Notes under the pieces: model-generated
Seen by the model: the letters and a program-made list of their open reading frames with translations, nothing else
Databases searched by the model: none
What the model was told of the DNA's origin: nothing
Program-made: the position numbers and the translations under genes
DNA from: Maylandia zebra
Taxonomy: Eukaryota; Chordata; Actinopteri; Cichliformes; Cichlidae
Length of the DNA stretch: 64,000 bases
Assembly: GCF_041146795.1 (NCBI RefSeq)
Contig: NC_135183.1
Coordinates: 16,062,840-16,126,839 of the forward strand
Direction of reading: 5' to 3'
Shown here: positions 50,363 through 62,905 of the stretch, in pieces
How positions within the stretch are numbered: the stretch's first letter is position 1
How the letters are laid out: every line of letters begins with the position of its first letter

Positions 50363-51915
50363 CATCTTTAAAGTGCAGTGCTGCCATGTGTTAACATCTG
50401 AGACTCCAACATGAAGGACTGAAATAAATCTTTAGAGCATTAAACTGCTGGTGAACTGGACATTTTTTGTAGGTATCTCAAAAACTTTCAGTAGCAGAGT
50501 CTGCACTGTAGATACTGGGTTTTATTAAGAGAATGCAATTGCAACAATAACAAATTGAAAAGATTTTTTCATTCCCTGTAATGTATGGCTGCTGAGTAGC
50601 CACACCAGACATGCACACAGGGTGACTAGATCACAATAAGCCGCATGTCGGACTTTTCAACTCTTGCTAGGGAAACACAATAAGAATAAAGGGAAGTTTT
50701 CACTCCCCCTTGTTATTTCAGCTGCGGTTCTGTCTGGTAACAGTCTATAGGTTTGAGTAAGGATGTATCCATAGGTCTTTTTGGAGCACTAGCTGACAAT
50801 TTATGAATCTTTAGCCAAATATCACACAAATATACTGTGTCGCTTCACACCATTTTTTCTCTTATGTGAAACTGAAAAATAACTCTATTTCTCAGTATAT
50901 ATGTCATCTGCTTCGTGGTATTTTCCACTATATTGCACAGAATGATATATTTGTTCATGATAAAAGCACCAACTTTATATGTACTGAGGAAAATCCAGTG
51001 TTTAGAAAGGTGGATGTCCTGCAGAGCCTGTAAAATGTGGGACATTGGTTCAAGATGTGGGAGAGGGGGGAAAGCATAAAAATGCTGTGCAGTCCCCCTT
51101 ATAGAGGGACATCTGATCCCCCAACCTGCACAACATGAAGTATGAAGCAACACCGGTGTACCACAAGGCTGTGTGATGAGCCCTTTCCTCTACTCCCTCT
51201 TCACCCACGACTGCAGACCTGCTGATGGTTCCAACACCATCATTAAGTTTGCAGATGACACCACGGTGATTGGCCTCATCAGTGACAACGATGAGGCCGC
51301 CTACAGGGAGGAGGTGGATCGTCTGGCTGAGTGGTGCGACACAAACAACCTGCTGCTTAACACCGAGAAGACCAAGGAGCTCATCGTGGACTACAGGAGG
51401 AATGCTGACCCACATCCACCCATCCACATTAAGGGGACGGCTGTGGAGCGTGTGAGCAGCTTCAAGTTCCTGGGAGTCCATATCTCCGAGGATCTCACCT
51501 GGACGACCAACTGCTCCAAGCTGGTCAAGAAGGCTCACCAGCGCCTCTTCTTCTTGAGGAATGGATGGATGCAAACTGCATTTCGTTGCCCTGTACCTGT
51601 GCATGTGCAATGACAATAAAGTTGAATTCTAATTCTATTCTAACACCAGTAACACAACACCTTATGGAGGTAAACGTGTAGACAGTGATGTGCAAAGCTG
51701 TTCATAGAAACATCTTCCATCCATGGTGGTGTAATCTTTATTCTGATGCTGGATTGTTCCTGCTCCTCCCCTTCATTTTATAAACACTCTAAATCAAACT
51801 CATTCCATTATAATTTTTTTCATTTTAGGATGATGTTTTCATACAATCCTCTACATCTGCATCAAACCAGGCTTGTCACATACAACCTGCTATTAGTCCT
51901 GTATATTATTTATTT
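50296..51915 (+). repeat. klhl10 3' end and flank, downstream copy of the direct duplication
   Basis: Counterpart of 37611-38712. It contains the last klhl10 codons, the 3' untranslated region and flank. It carries two segments absent from the upstream copy: 50887-50996 and the LINE fragment 51153-51640. Similarity ends at about 51915. Confidence 0.85.
51153..51640 (+). pseudogene. Short LINE insertion (reverse transcriptase fragment joined to 3' end)
   Basis: Translation gives VPQGCVMSPFLYSLFTHDC, IIKFADDTTVIGL, EVDRLAEWC and VERVSSFKFLGVHISEDL, a piece of reverse transcriptase starting at the VPQG block. It then jumps to a 3' end with CATTTCGTTGCCCTGTACC and a TTCTA-type tail. A short duplication flanks it (AACACCGGT on the left, AACACCAGT on the right), and the insertion is absent from the sister copy at about 38350. 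It is 5'-truncated and internally deleted. Confidence 0.85.
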
Positions 51916-52104
51916 TAGGACTCCCTGTGACCTCTGTGTTGGTCTATGATAACATTACACGTATTGATGCATATACTTGTGATGCTTAGAGGAACTGTAA
52001 ACTTTAATAAATGGTGCATTAAAGTTTATACCAAAACTGCGATGCTAGCTCACACATTGCTCATTGCAATTCCTGTTTTCATAGCCATTGCTATGAAAAA
52101 GTAG

Positions 52105-52345
52105 AATGGGAGGGAGAGCCTTCAGTTTTCAGGCACCTCTTCTCTGGAACCAGCTTCCAGTTTGGATTCAGGAGACAGACACTATCTCTACTTTTAAGAT
52201 TAGATTTAAAACTTTCCTTTTTGGTAAAGCACATAGTTAGGGCTGGACCAGGTGACCCTGAATCCTCCCTTAGTTATGCTGCAATAGGCATAGGCTGCTG
52301 GGGGACTCCCATGATGCATTAAGTTTTTCCTTTTCAGTCACCTTT
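52105..52345 (+). pseudogene. L2-like LINE C-terminus and 3' UTR
   Basis: Reads RAFSFQAPLLWNQLPVWIQE, then STFKIRFKTFLFGKAHS and a stop. This is the usual C-terminus of a fish L2-like ORF2. It is followed by the typical 3' end with GGCATAGGCTGCTGGGGGAC. The rest of the element is absent. Confidence 0.65.
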
Positions 52346-52349
52346 TTCA

Positions 52350-53064
52350 CACAGTATGTGTTAATTGGTAGTAGGCTTTCGAGCCTATACAGCTTGGAGT
52401 AAGACAACATGCATGAAGAGGGTGATGTGGACAAAATACTCATTTGCCTAATAATTCTGCACTCCCTGTATTTGAAGATCCTAGATGACTTCCATCTTGA
52501 GTTATGGCATTCACAAGATTTTCAGAAAGCAGTGCATAATAAAAAGGCTGAGACCACAAGTGACCTCTTATCTTCCAATGTGTCATCTCCACCTCTCATC
52601 CTGCTGCTGTCATTACACTGTCTTAACACACACCCTGCCACACTTCCACACTCGCTGTGTTATTAACTTACATGACCTTTGAAGTAGAGACCTACCAAAT
52701 CTTTGAACCATAACCCAACCTTCTATAGTACGCTTGTAACCAAACGGAAAAAAAAAAACCCACAACACACACAGACATGTACATGTGACACAGTGTGTCA
52801 TCACACGCTGCTCTGAGCTCAGACCAAGGGCTTTTTGTTCTGATTGCTCAACAATATGACTATTCTCATGGCTCATGACAAACACTGCTCTATTTAGACT
52901 CTGAGCATGCAGTGGGCACCCATGAATGTAAACACACACAGACAAATTAAAATCACAGTGAAAGGGCGCACAAGCACACTGCAAGTAAGAAACTGCTCAC
53001 CTGCATCCACAAGTAGCCAAATACATGCACACAAACCAACTCTGCCTCATCCGTGCACAAAAGT

Positions 53065-53124
<60 letters not shown>

Positions 53125-53917
53125 AAAACAAAAGGGAAAAAAAGAAAATTACAAGAGATGAACCTGAGTTTATCAAGGTGCATACAACACATGTGACAGA
53201 TGGTCACTGGGCTCAACATGCCTAAACAGCTCAATAATAACATGTTGGCAAGTCAAGAAAGATACTACATTTGTTCAGCTCATCACACACACACAGTTCA
53301 AGGTGTGTGCATGAGGGGGAGCGAGAGAGAGAGATAAGTCTTTCTGTCTGTCTCTCTATCTCAGAATCTCTCCCTCCCTCTCCTGTCTTTCTCATCTCCG
53401 TCTGCATGGAACAGCAAGTTGACATGTTTTCTTTTTTCTCTGTTTTCCACATCACGCAGAGCTGAACAACAATATGAACTCCCATACCAGTCCTGTGGAG
53501 AGTTGACATAGCAGTTGTGGATGTTGGTTTTGCCAGCGTAAATGTTATTTCAACAATGAAGGTGCAAGTACATGAAAAGACAAGCAGAGATGTGGGGATG
53601 TTTCCGGACATTAAACATCTCACTGTGGCGCAGTGATCTGGAATTTTTTAAAATCCTGCAGGAATCGATATTTTTGGTAATAAAATGGCCTGTTGAATTT
53701 AAATGTCAAACTCTTTGACATTTGAATCACGTGGCAGAAAATTTTAAAAAAGCAGCACTTCTATCTCCAGTGGAGACACAGGTTAAATTATAAGGTGGGG
53801 CTGAGAAAGACAACATCCATGTTCTCTAACTAAATGCTGTACGTTAACTGTTAACTGTAGTTTTGGGGATAATCAAGAGAAATCAAGAATCATCATCACC
53901 TCAAAATCTATAATACA
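52350..53917. other. Non-coding with simple repeats
   Basis: Includes a (CA)n run at 53066-53122 and a C/T-rich stretch around 53320-53400. Open frames over the CA run encode His-Thr or Val-Cys repeats and are not genes. Confidence 0.6.
53066..53122. repeat. (CA)n microsatellite
   Basis: About 28 CA dinucleotides without interruption. Confidence 0.97.
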
Positions 53918-54165
53918 TGCATCCATTCTCTTCCTCTTATCCTTTTTCAGGGTCACGGCGGGGCTGGAGGGGGGCTTAGGCTGAGAGGCAGGGTGCACAC
54001 TGGACAGCTCACCAGTCTGTTGCAGGGCTAACACAGAGACAGACAACCATCCACACTCACATTCACACCTATGGACAATTTAGAATGGCCTATTAATCTA
54101 ACCCCACTAACTGCATGTCTTTGGACTGTGGGAGGAAGCGGAGAGAACCCAAGCAAACATCCAAC
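53918..54165 (+). repeat. L2/SINE-type repeat
   Basis: Contains GGGTCACGGCGGGGCTGGAG and then CTGCATGTCTTTGGACTGTG, the same repeat type as at 34990-35285 but in the opposite register of truncation. No coding potential. Confidence 0.65.
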
Positions 54166-56155
54166 ATCCAGGCAGATATTAAAAAAAACATTACTGCAGC
54201 AAGAAGTTTTGGGTTTAACGTGTTACTATAATCAAAGTACATACTTAGAAAGGATAAGAGTGTGACGGTTAAGTGCTAACAGCATCAAGTACAGAAACAA
54301 CAACATTATATTGCTAACACAAAGATAGCAAAGAACCCAGAAAGACGATAAAGCTGAGTTCATGCTAATCGCAGCCCAGCACCCAGACGCTGAACTTCAA
54401 CAAAGGCATTGACATACAGCCAGACTTCCATTCTCCATTTCTACCTGTGCATGTTTCTAAAGTAGAATCACAATGGCTTTAAAGTCTATTAGGGATGTTT
54501 TCATGTTGTGTTGTCAGCTTTCTTATTATGTAAACCTTAAAAGAAAGCTCTATGTGCGTCTACATTAGCAGAGAGATTTGTGGTGGTGTGTGGAACTGTA
54601 ACCCAACCTTTATGTTATTAGCTGGTAATTACATGACGATGCATTTTAGGTCAATTCACGGAGTAACGAGAAAGTAATGTAACTAGTAGTGTAACAAATT
54701 ACTTTCTCTTTAAGTAACATACTGCAAGAACAGTAAGAAGTAGCATGTAATACATTACTTTTTTGGAATAATGACCCCAACACTGGCAAAGGCTGTGTTA
54801 ATGATGTTAGTTTAGTTAGGTTTGTTTTCACAAGCATGGATGGCTCAGAGGCACTGAACCTCATGTTGTTGTTCTAATATGAATAGGAAGGTTAGCAACA
54901 CTGCACTGACTTCATTATGAATGGAGGATGGTCAAGAAAGAGGTAGGGGATAGTTCTTAGTTTTATCCTCCCATAACAGCAATTAGAGTGTAACAAGAAG
55001 TGCAAACAACTCCTCACCATCACCTTAAGTATATATATGTCAGACCTTACAGAGACTTTCCTTTACACTGAAAAAAAAAAATACACAGTGTACATCCTAA
55101 AGTATTAGCTACATGTAGATCCACGCTCAGAATTTCATCCATTTAATATTGAGAAAATATTTCACATAACAACTTATATCTACACTCTTTCATTTAAACG
55201 TGACTAGAATAGCCTTTTCTTGCGCAAGCTTTCTTGTATTTTCTCTATTATGCCTTCACTATGCACAGATGCATTCTGGGTAAACATTAGCTAGAGGTAA
55301 CGCAATAATTCATGTCTTATTGGCTCATGAATCTTGTCCCCTAGCCAAAGGCTGTGTACCATTCAGCATGAAGTTGGGTAATGGCTGAACAGCCTCCACA
55401 TCGCTGTCCATTCAGGCCGGTGATGAAGTTTTATAAGGCTGCTTTAGTAGTCAGTCGTGGGAAACTGCCTTAATAACCACCACTATTTCAGTTGTTGGAA
55501 TGCAAACATTGTGTGACTACTTAAAAAGGTCAGTTCATTCAAATTACAATGTATTTATCACACAGCTCACGGGGACAATAAAACACCTTTTATATTATTA
55601 CTATCAATCATGTCACTTTCTCTAGAGAAACAAAGATGTTGTGCCCTCTGTATAGGTCTGTATAGATCTTCCAACTTAAATTAACTCAACATCTGATATA
55701 TGATCATGCAAATCTCATTATCTGCTCAAACAACTGTTTTTAATTTTTTTTTTTAAATGTCCTCTGTAGTTCAAAATGTTTATCCAAATCATCAGTGGAG
55801 TCCTTTTGTGGTTCTTCTTGTATTTGATTTGTTTGTTTGTTTGTTTTTTCACCCAACTTAGGACAAGAACTACCAAAACTAAAAATATATACGTAAAAAT
55901 GATAAAAGTATTATATGTCCTTTAAGCTGGCTCATACTGGAATGGATTCACTTGTCACACATCACTTTGAAGCCGATTGCCATTTGGTTGCCTAGGTAAC
56001 CGATTCGGATCTCTAATCAGCGGTATCCCGCGCTCTCATTGGTAGCAATTTCAGTCATTTTTGGCATTTCTATACCATGTCTGAATACCATAGTTAAAAT
56101 GATTAACAATCAACACTAAAACACTTCTAAAGCGTTGGCAGGTTAACTACCCACA

Positions 56156-56227
56156 GAAAACCTTTTCTTGAGCGCTAGAAAATGATGGTTACTTTCCAGT
56201 AAACATCATTTTCCTCAAGAGGTTTTC
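56156..56227. repeat. 72-bp imperfect hairpin
   Basis: The left arm GAAAACC..CTTGAG..GAAAATGATG pairs with the right arm CATCATTTTC..CTCAAG..GGTTTTC, with small bulges and a short loop near 56195. It could be a foldback relic or a structured RNA. Confidence 0.6.
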
Positions 56228-56508
56228 CTCTAAGCTTGTTGTTTTATATAATTTACAACAGCTTCACGAGTCCATTTAAAAACTCGGATGCTAAAAAACA
56301 TGTGGGTTGTGCTGCTGCGTGTGCACATGTACTTGTATTACCTCTACGCCATCATATTCCTGCTCCAGTGCTGTGCAGTCCTGTGGCAGTCCCAGCTGAC
56401 TCAACCATCGGGAAATAGACTGATGCTTCATGGTGACAGATCAACCACACAGATGCACGCAGAGTTGAGTCTTTCAGAGACTAAAACACAATTTTTTAAA
56501 AAAAGATT

Positions 56509-56540
56509 GAGAGAGAGAGAGAGAGGGAGAGAGAGAGAGA
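56509..56540. repeat. (GA)n simple repeat
   Basis: About 16 GA units with one GGG interruption. Confidence 0.9.
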
Positions 56541-59500
56541 ATATGTGTTTAATGAGCAGTTAAACATATAATACAATAATACAATTAAGTTGCAAATTTT
56601 AACACTACAAGTTGCCTATTTCAGTGTCGGATTTGGTGCTGTATGCAGTTTCTCACACATACACTAAGATTAATCAGTGTTTCTCTGCTTAGTGACCTTG
56701 TGTAACTAATGGCTCTGGAATTTGCCAATTAATTATGAGCTGGACTGAATGGTGCAAAAGACTCGCAAACTATGATAAATATTTACCAAACTAATTTCTG
56801 TGTGTGCCTGGATGATATCCGTCTGTATCTGTATGATATTAAACTGACAACTTTTCTTCAGTCTTACTCTTTATCATTCTAATGAGCTGTTAGCAGTATC
56901 GCTACAGGACACCCCAGAGCGATGATGTCTCAATCTTAACTGATACTGATAATGCAAATCAAACTGTCTGTGCCTGTGCTGCCAGGGCCAAGATACACCC
57001 TGAAATCATTTTAAAAAATGAACATGATACTGGGGAATAACGCTGATATAACCAAAACGCCCTTACCGATTACCACCACACATCATTTTATCTAGAAGCC
57101 CAAGCTAACATTCACACATGAGCACAAGTCAAACATATAGTCAAACATAATAAAATGCATTCAGAAAGTATTCGCTTCCCTTGGATTTCAAATTTTCTTA
57201 TTTTGGAGCCTTTCTGGTAACCTGTGTTCAGAATCACTCAATTCAGAATAACTCAAGAGCTCAATAGGAAACATTTGACTGATGAACAGTGAGTAATCGC
57301 TCTCTTTGCTGCACATCATTACGCTTTTTCTTTTTGAAAGCTAGTATCATTGTGTATCATCTGTGTGATCATATTATTTATACATTGTGTCATGTAGGTG
57401 GCAGAGTACATATGGGGTGGTATTGTGTTTCATGCATGTCTGTGTGTGTGAGTGGTGGCATGTCACATATAAAGACAGAACATCTAACAGCTTGTCAAGC
57501 AACGACGGAGTGACTGAGCACACGCAGCGACCCCCACCCACCCCAACCAATCACATTAAGTGACGTTATGAGGATTTACATTTTATCAGTGACGTCCCCA
57601 AAGGTTGTCAGAACCTACCAACATCAACCAATGCTGGGATCCATCATCCATATTAATCTAACCTGTGTGTGCCATTATATAGATTAGAGAATAAGAGTCA
57701 GTCACGCAGTATAGGGACTCCATTCAGTGTCTAACACTATTTCCAGTTCAGCCCAATAGAGGTCATTTGAGAGAGTAATCTCTGTATATTACTCACCAGC
57801 ATATATACAGTACATACTCTACACAGTGTATATTATAGGCATCAGAAAAAATATTCACTCCTCCTTAATCTGGATACTGAAGGAAGTTAACTACTGAAGG
57901 GATAGAAAAAAATAAATACTACATTTAAACACATTTTGCCTCACCTTCATCCAGCTATCTGGAGACAGGAGGGTTGCATTTCTAATCTGCTGACAACCAG
58001 TAATTAACTGTAAGTAACAATGTCAGGAATATTTATGTTTATTTGAATGTGACTTATCTGTTTGACTTAAGTTTGACTTATCTGACTGTTTTAATTCGCT
58101 TAATGCGCCTTATGGTCCAAAAAAATACAGTGATAAACTCCAAAAACAACTGATTGTACGTTTAAGGCTTTTTGGATACGTCAGCAAACGTTAACACTGA
58201 GTGTATTTTTTCATTTGTGCAAACATCATATATAAAAAAAAAAATGCTGTCAATAAAACTAGCCAATACTTATTTGATCCGGATATAAAATTCTCTATAT
58301 GGCCATTAACTTACAGTGAAAGCATTTCTGTGCAAGCTCACCTATTCTCTCTCTCTGTGTGTGAGTGCACATACATACACAAATGCACAGTCATTCACTT
58401 TACTGTCCAATTTCATTATGGTATTATACTATCCCTGCAAACACACACACTAATATAACTAATCTCCGTACATTATTTGTGAGTTGATCCATCAAGCTGT
58501 ATTGTTTTCCTAAACATTACTCCAAGTCAATTTTATGAGTACAACTGTGCCACACAATGCAACAAGACACTAATGATGATTAAAGTCAGTAAAGGACTTG
58601 TATCACAAAGTAGCCCTATAGCATCTACAGACACAGCAAACAAATTATCTAAATGGCAGAGCTTCAGCTTGATACCCCATTTACTGAACACTAAAATCAT
58701 CTTTGTGACAGCTGGTAGAGAAACAAACAAAATATGAGACACGGGAAAAAGGTAGACAGTCATTATTCTAATGAAAGCCACTAATACTGGCCACAGTGCT
58801 GTTGTTTTGGTCGTCCTTTACACAGATGTGTAGTTAATGTAATGTTTTTGTAAGGTTTTATGGTAAAACTGACATTTTCTAAGGTTTAACAAAAATGAGT
58901 AATGAGTACTGGGACGCCACGTTTTAAACACTAAATACATAAATACACACATATTCTGACTCACACACCTTATTACACTTTGGTCACAGGTAACTGGTCC
59001 AGTCATCCAGTTTATGATACATTAGCAGACAATCCAGAGGCTTAAAACTCGTTGAGAGTTTTTTTTTTCTAAAACCGCATTATGAGATCACTAGCATAAG
59101 CTTTTTAAATTTGTTCTCAATTTTAATCTACTTTTCTAGCATGCCTTATGTGAAGCAACTCGCAAGAACAAACAGAAATTGATCTAAGTGAGGTTCACAA
59201 ACTGTCCATTTCACTTTCGCTTGTTAACAGATCGAGAAAGGTCGAAGTTACATGGTTACTATAAAAATGTGCCATCCAGTCTTGGAAATTTAATGACTGG
59301 GTTAACTGAGCTTGTGCAGTACAAGGATGCTAGTGAACCAGTGTTGGCCACACCCTGTCTACTACTGATATCAAGACCTTTTCACTGCATCTTTCAGCCA
59401 GATGCTTCGTGTAACAACTGAGTAGCGTAGACTATTGAACAGCTGTATATCATTTTAAAGTGTTGAGGCTTCTCCCAGATATTGCGAGTGGTTTATCTCA

Positions 59501-61657
59501 TAAAGATTTTACAAGGCTCCACATGGCTGCTGGAAGATAACAGAGTCTTTCCAGATGATCCCAAAATCTAGGAACAAATCTGAAAACTGTGGTGGAGGTT
59601 TAAGGGAGTTGGATAAGTTGGGGGAAAAAGTCATATATTGCATGCCCTTCTTGCCTTCATAAGGCAGTTCGATAGAGATGACAACAACTGGGCAAAGAAA
59701 AAGGTCTCATCAGAAATTTCTGGGATGTCTTTTCTACATTTTTCTTTAATATACAAAGAATGGGATCTGCTAGCATATTCCCAATAGAGCTGCCAGAACA
59801 TAAAAGCTCAGAAGAAACCAGCACATGAGTACAAATAAAGTGAGCAGTAAAGAATCATACAGGAATTTCCAGTAGAACCAGTCAACAAGTTCACCATCAA
59901 GAAAACTACACTCTGTCCCTTGAGAGTTCTTCGTCCTCTCCTCTCCACTTCCTGTTGGTTTGACCTCAGCTGTTTCCCATGACCACATTTCTCTGGGGCG
60001 CTGTCACAGCATGCATTTTTATTATAGCATATAAATAGACTCCCTTGCTGTATGATCTAAAGAGGCCAGGCTATTTGATAGATACTTACCGAATACCACA
60101 GCAGCTATGGCAAACAACAAATTCAAAGGCCAGAGAAGCCAAGACAGCATTAGAGGACAATTTCCCTTCCCCCCCCAGCCACTGTCTAAAGCCTGTATTG
60201 GCTGCCTTTTATGGTCCAAGGGCATCCATTTTGCCAATCACATTAGACTGACACAATCCAACCAATTGAATTAAGCTGCAAAAATAACATCAGCATCACC
60301 ACCAAGGCAATTCCAGCTCCTGTTACTCAGCATCGCAGCAAAGTGTTTGATTATTTTAAATGAAGGGCACTGTGCAGAGAGAAGATGTTTTCCCCTCACA
60401 TAGAACAAAAGGCCAACATTCCAGGTGGCAGGTAAGGTTTCTTCACGTTTGTCTGCTGAAATGCATCCACCAATTTCAGCTCACTTTGCACATTTTTCAA
60501 ATGTCATACTCTTTATGCTACTGTGCTATTAGCTGGAAAAATGCAAAAACAACTGGGGGAATTTTAGTTTTTTTTAAAAAGGGTGGGGCCACTTATAGAA
60601 GCAATACATAGCAAGAGACATAATCATAATAATGAGGTATTAAAACAAACTTTTGCTATTATAAAAAGGAAAAGAAAACCTTATTTTTCATATTGTTTCT
60701 ATATGGTGTGCTATTTGTAAAACACCTACCCTTAGTTATGGTAATGCGTTACTGGAAGACAAACAGTTGGACCCAGGCAGCTCCCATCTTTCAGTATTTA
60801 TTGTAAACTCAAACATGCAGTCATTTGCAACTGGAAATTATCACAGATGGCAGATCCAGCCATCTAACAGAACTGATTCCCCCATTTCAAATTACACACC
60901 ACGCATGCATCTTTTCATTACTGATCTCAGCTGCTTGCCAGCATTGCTTTGCATCACTGCAGCTCAATGCAGGGTACATTTGCAATACTTGGGCTTTGCA
61001 GGGCTTACCTGGCATAAATGTCTGCAGCACATCAAAAACCAAGTAGAAAAACCATACATCTATAATGTGAGCACCATAAACACCAATTTACTCGCTTTGA
61101 ATGTGTTCACTGAAACTTGAACTGTGCACTGAAATGCAGTCAACATTATAGTTAGTCAAAAAACTCCCCGACCTCTTCAGAGGTGTGAAAATAAATATGT
61201 GAATGATGTGGAATATCATTTTCTCCCTGTGGTAGGAGAACAAGTCTGAAGCCGCCTTCAAAACATGTTTATCTGTAGGTTACAGTAACTATAGAAGCAG
61301 AAGAAATATAACAGATGAGGAGAAGTCAATGAGTTACCATAGTAGGACAAAATCAAAAAACCTTTCTTGTTGCTTGTTCTCCTCTTAGTCTGCAAAAATA
61401 CTTTTGAGTCTCTCCCTTTTCACTTTATTTTCTTTTTGAAAAACTTCTTCTTTTCCATCTACTTCCCCTCTCTTCATTTTCTTTCATCATCTGTGTTTTC
61501 CTCATCCTCCTCACTTCATGTTTGTGCATCCTTTTCATTTTCAGCTGTCCTCCCTAAGAGAGTGATATTATACCCCTTATGTCAAACTGAGTGATCTATG
61601 ACCCCCAATAAATTATTCATGAGCTCCGGAAGTAGGAAGTAATTAAGGAAGTAATAA

Positions 61658-61735
61658 AAACATGATATTCATAAAAATATGATATTCATAAAAATATGAT
61701 ATTCATAAAAAATATGAAATTTATAAAAATATGCT
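61658..61735. repeat. 17-bp AT-rich tandem repeat
   Basis: The unit ATATGATATTCATAAAA is repeated about four times, with the later copies diverged. Confidence 0.8.
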
Positions 61736-61869
61736 AGTTCATAGCTCATTGCTTTTTTCCCCCTAAAAACAACTAATTGATTATTTAGATACTTTCTTAT
61801 ATATTAAATAGCATTCTTTTATTTTTTAAGCCATTAAAAAGTTTTTACTTTTTTATGCTCAAAAAACGC

Positions 61870-61965
61870 CATCTGGTGGCGGGTCAGTGTGTGTGCGCGC
61901 GCCCGCGCGCGCCCGAGGCTGTGTGTCTGGGTGCGCGGGGGCGCGCCCGTGTCTCCGGACCGTGC
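61870..61965. repeat. GC-rich alternating purine-pyrimidine block
   Basis: Runs of GTGTGTGCGCGCGCCCGCGC and GTGCGCGGGGGCGCGCCCGT stand out sharply in AT-rich surroundings. Alternating CG/TG favours Z-DNA. The block also gives an Arg/Thr/His-rich spurious frame. Confidence 0.75.
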
Positions 61966-61989
61966 TAGCAGAGTGAAGCTGACCCCCCA

Positions 61990-62905
61990 CCCACTTGAAA
62001 CGTAAAGGCAAATAGGCGGAGCGGTTAGTGCTACGTTTGTGCAGATTTGTGCAGGTAAAATTAGCGTTTGTGCTGCTACGGTTTCCGAGATATTAAACTT
62101 TATTTTATAGGTCATTCAAAGGTCACCATCCCCCCAGACTGCTCCAAAACGGGCCAAAATGGTCTACTTTTTTAGTGCTACGTTTGTGCTGATTTGTGCA
62201 GGTAAAATTAGCGTTTGTGCTGCTACAGTATCTGAGATATTAAAAGTTATATTTTTTGCTGATGACATCACCATCCCCCCAGACTGCTCCAAAACAAACC
62301 AAAATGGTCTACTTTTTTAGTGCTATGTTTGTGCAGATAAAATTAGCGTTTGTGCTGCTACGGTTTCCGAGATATTAAACTTTATTTTATAGGTCATTCA
62401 AAGGTCACCATCCCCCCAGACTGCTCCAAAACGGGCCAAAATGGTCTACTTTTTAGTGCTACGTTTGTGCTGGTTTGTGCAGGTAAAATTAGCGTTTGTG
62501 CTGCTTCTGTTTTAAAGATATTAATGAAAATGTAAAGGTCAACCAGCCCCCCCACATTACCCAAATCCAACAAAAGTGGTATCAAACGTTTGTGCTACGT
62601 TTGTGCTGGTTTGTGCTGCAAAGATTTTCGTTTGTGCTGCTATCATTTTAAAGATATTAATAACAATTTCTAGAGGTCATCAGAGGTCAACCAGCCCCCC
62701 CACATTAATTAAATCAAACAAAATGGGTGTCAATCAACTGTGCTACGTTTGTGCTGGTTTGTGCTGCTAAAATTTTCGTTTGTGCTGCTTCTGTTTTAAA
62801 GATATTAATGAAAATGTAAAGGTCAAAAGGTCAACCAGCCCCCCCACATTACCCAAATCCAACAAAAGTGGTATCAAACGTTTGTGCTACGTTTGTGCTG
62901 GTTTG
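61990..62905 (+). repeat. Degenerate tandem array, 136-148 bp unit, about six copies
   Basis: Each unit contains GCTACGTTTGTGC, a GGTTTGTGC-type repeat and CGTTTGTGCTGCT, then a block with CAACCAGCCCCCCCACATTA or CACCATCCCCCCAGACTGCT. CGTTTGTGCTGCT occurs near 62064, 62211, 62347, 62492, 62628 and 62776, giving spacings of 136-148 bp. The array ends at about 62905, where Tc1 transposase sequence begins. Confidence 0.85.

Larger units (their letters stand above)
54166..61657. other. Long AT-rich region without recognisable genes
   Basis: No gene, RNA or full transposon is supported over these 7.5 kb. It contains a hairpin at 56156-56227, a (GA)n run at 56509-56540 and a short Tc1-terminus-like piece near 57160-57205 (CAGAAAGTATTCGCTTCCC). 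Short hydrophobic frames on the minus strand at 59770-59988 and 60022-60237 lack homology that I can recognise. Confidence 0.4.

Noticed and set aside
52907..53243. Open frames with His-Thr or Cys-Val repeats
   Set aside because: Product of the (CA)n microsatellite at 53066-53122.
59770..60237. Two minus-strand hydrophobic frames that might be exons of a membrane protein
   Set aside because: No recognisable family, no consistent splice sites joining them, and composition typical of AT-rich chance frames.
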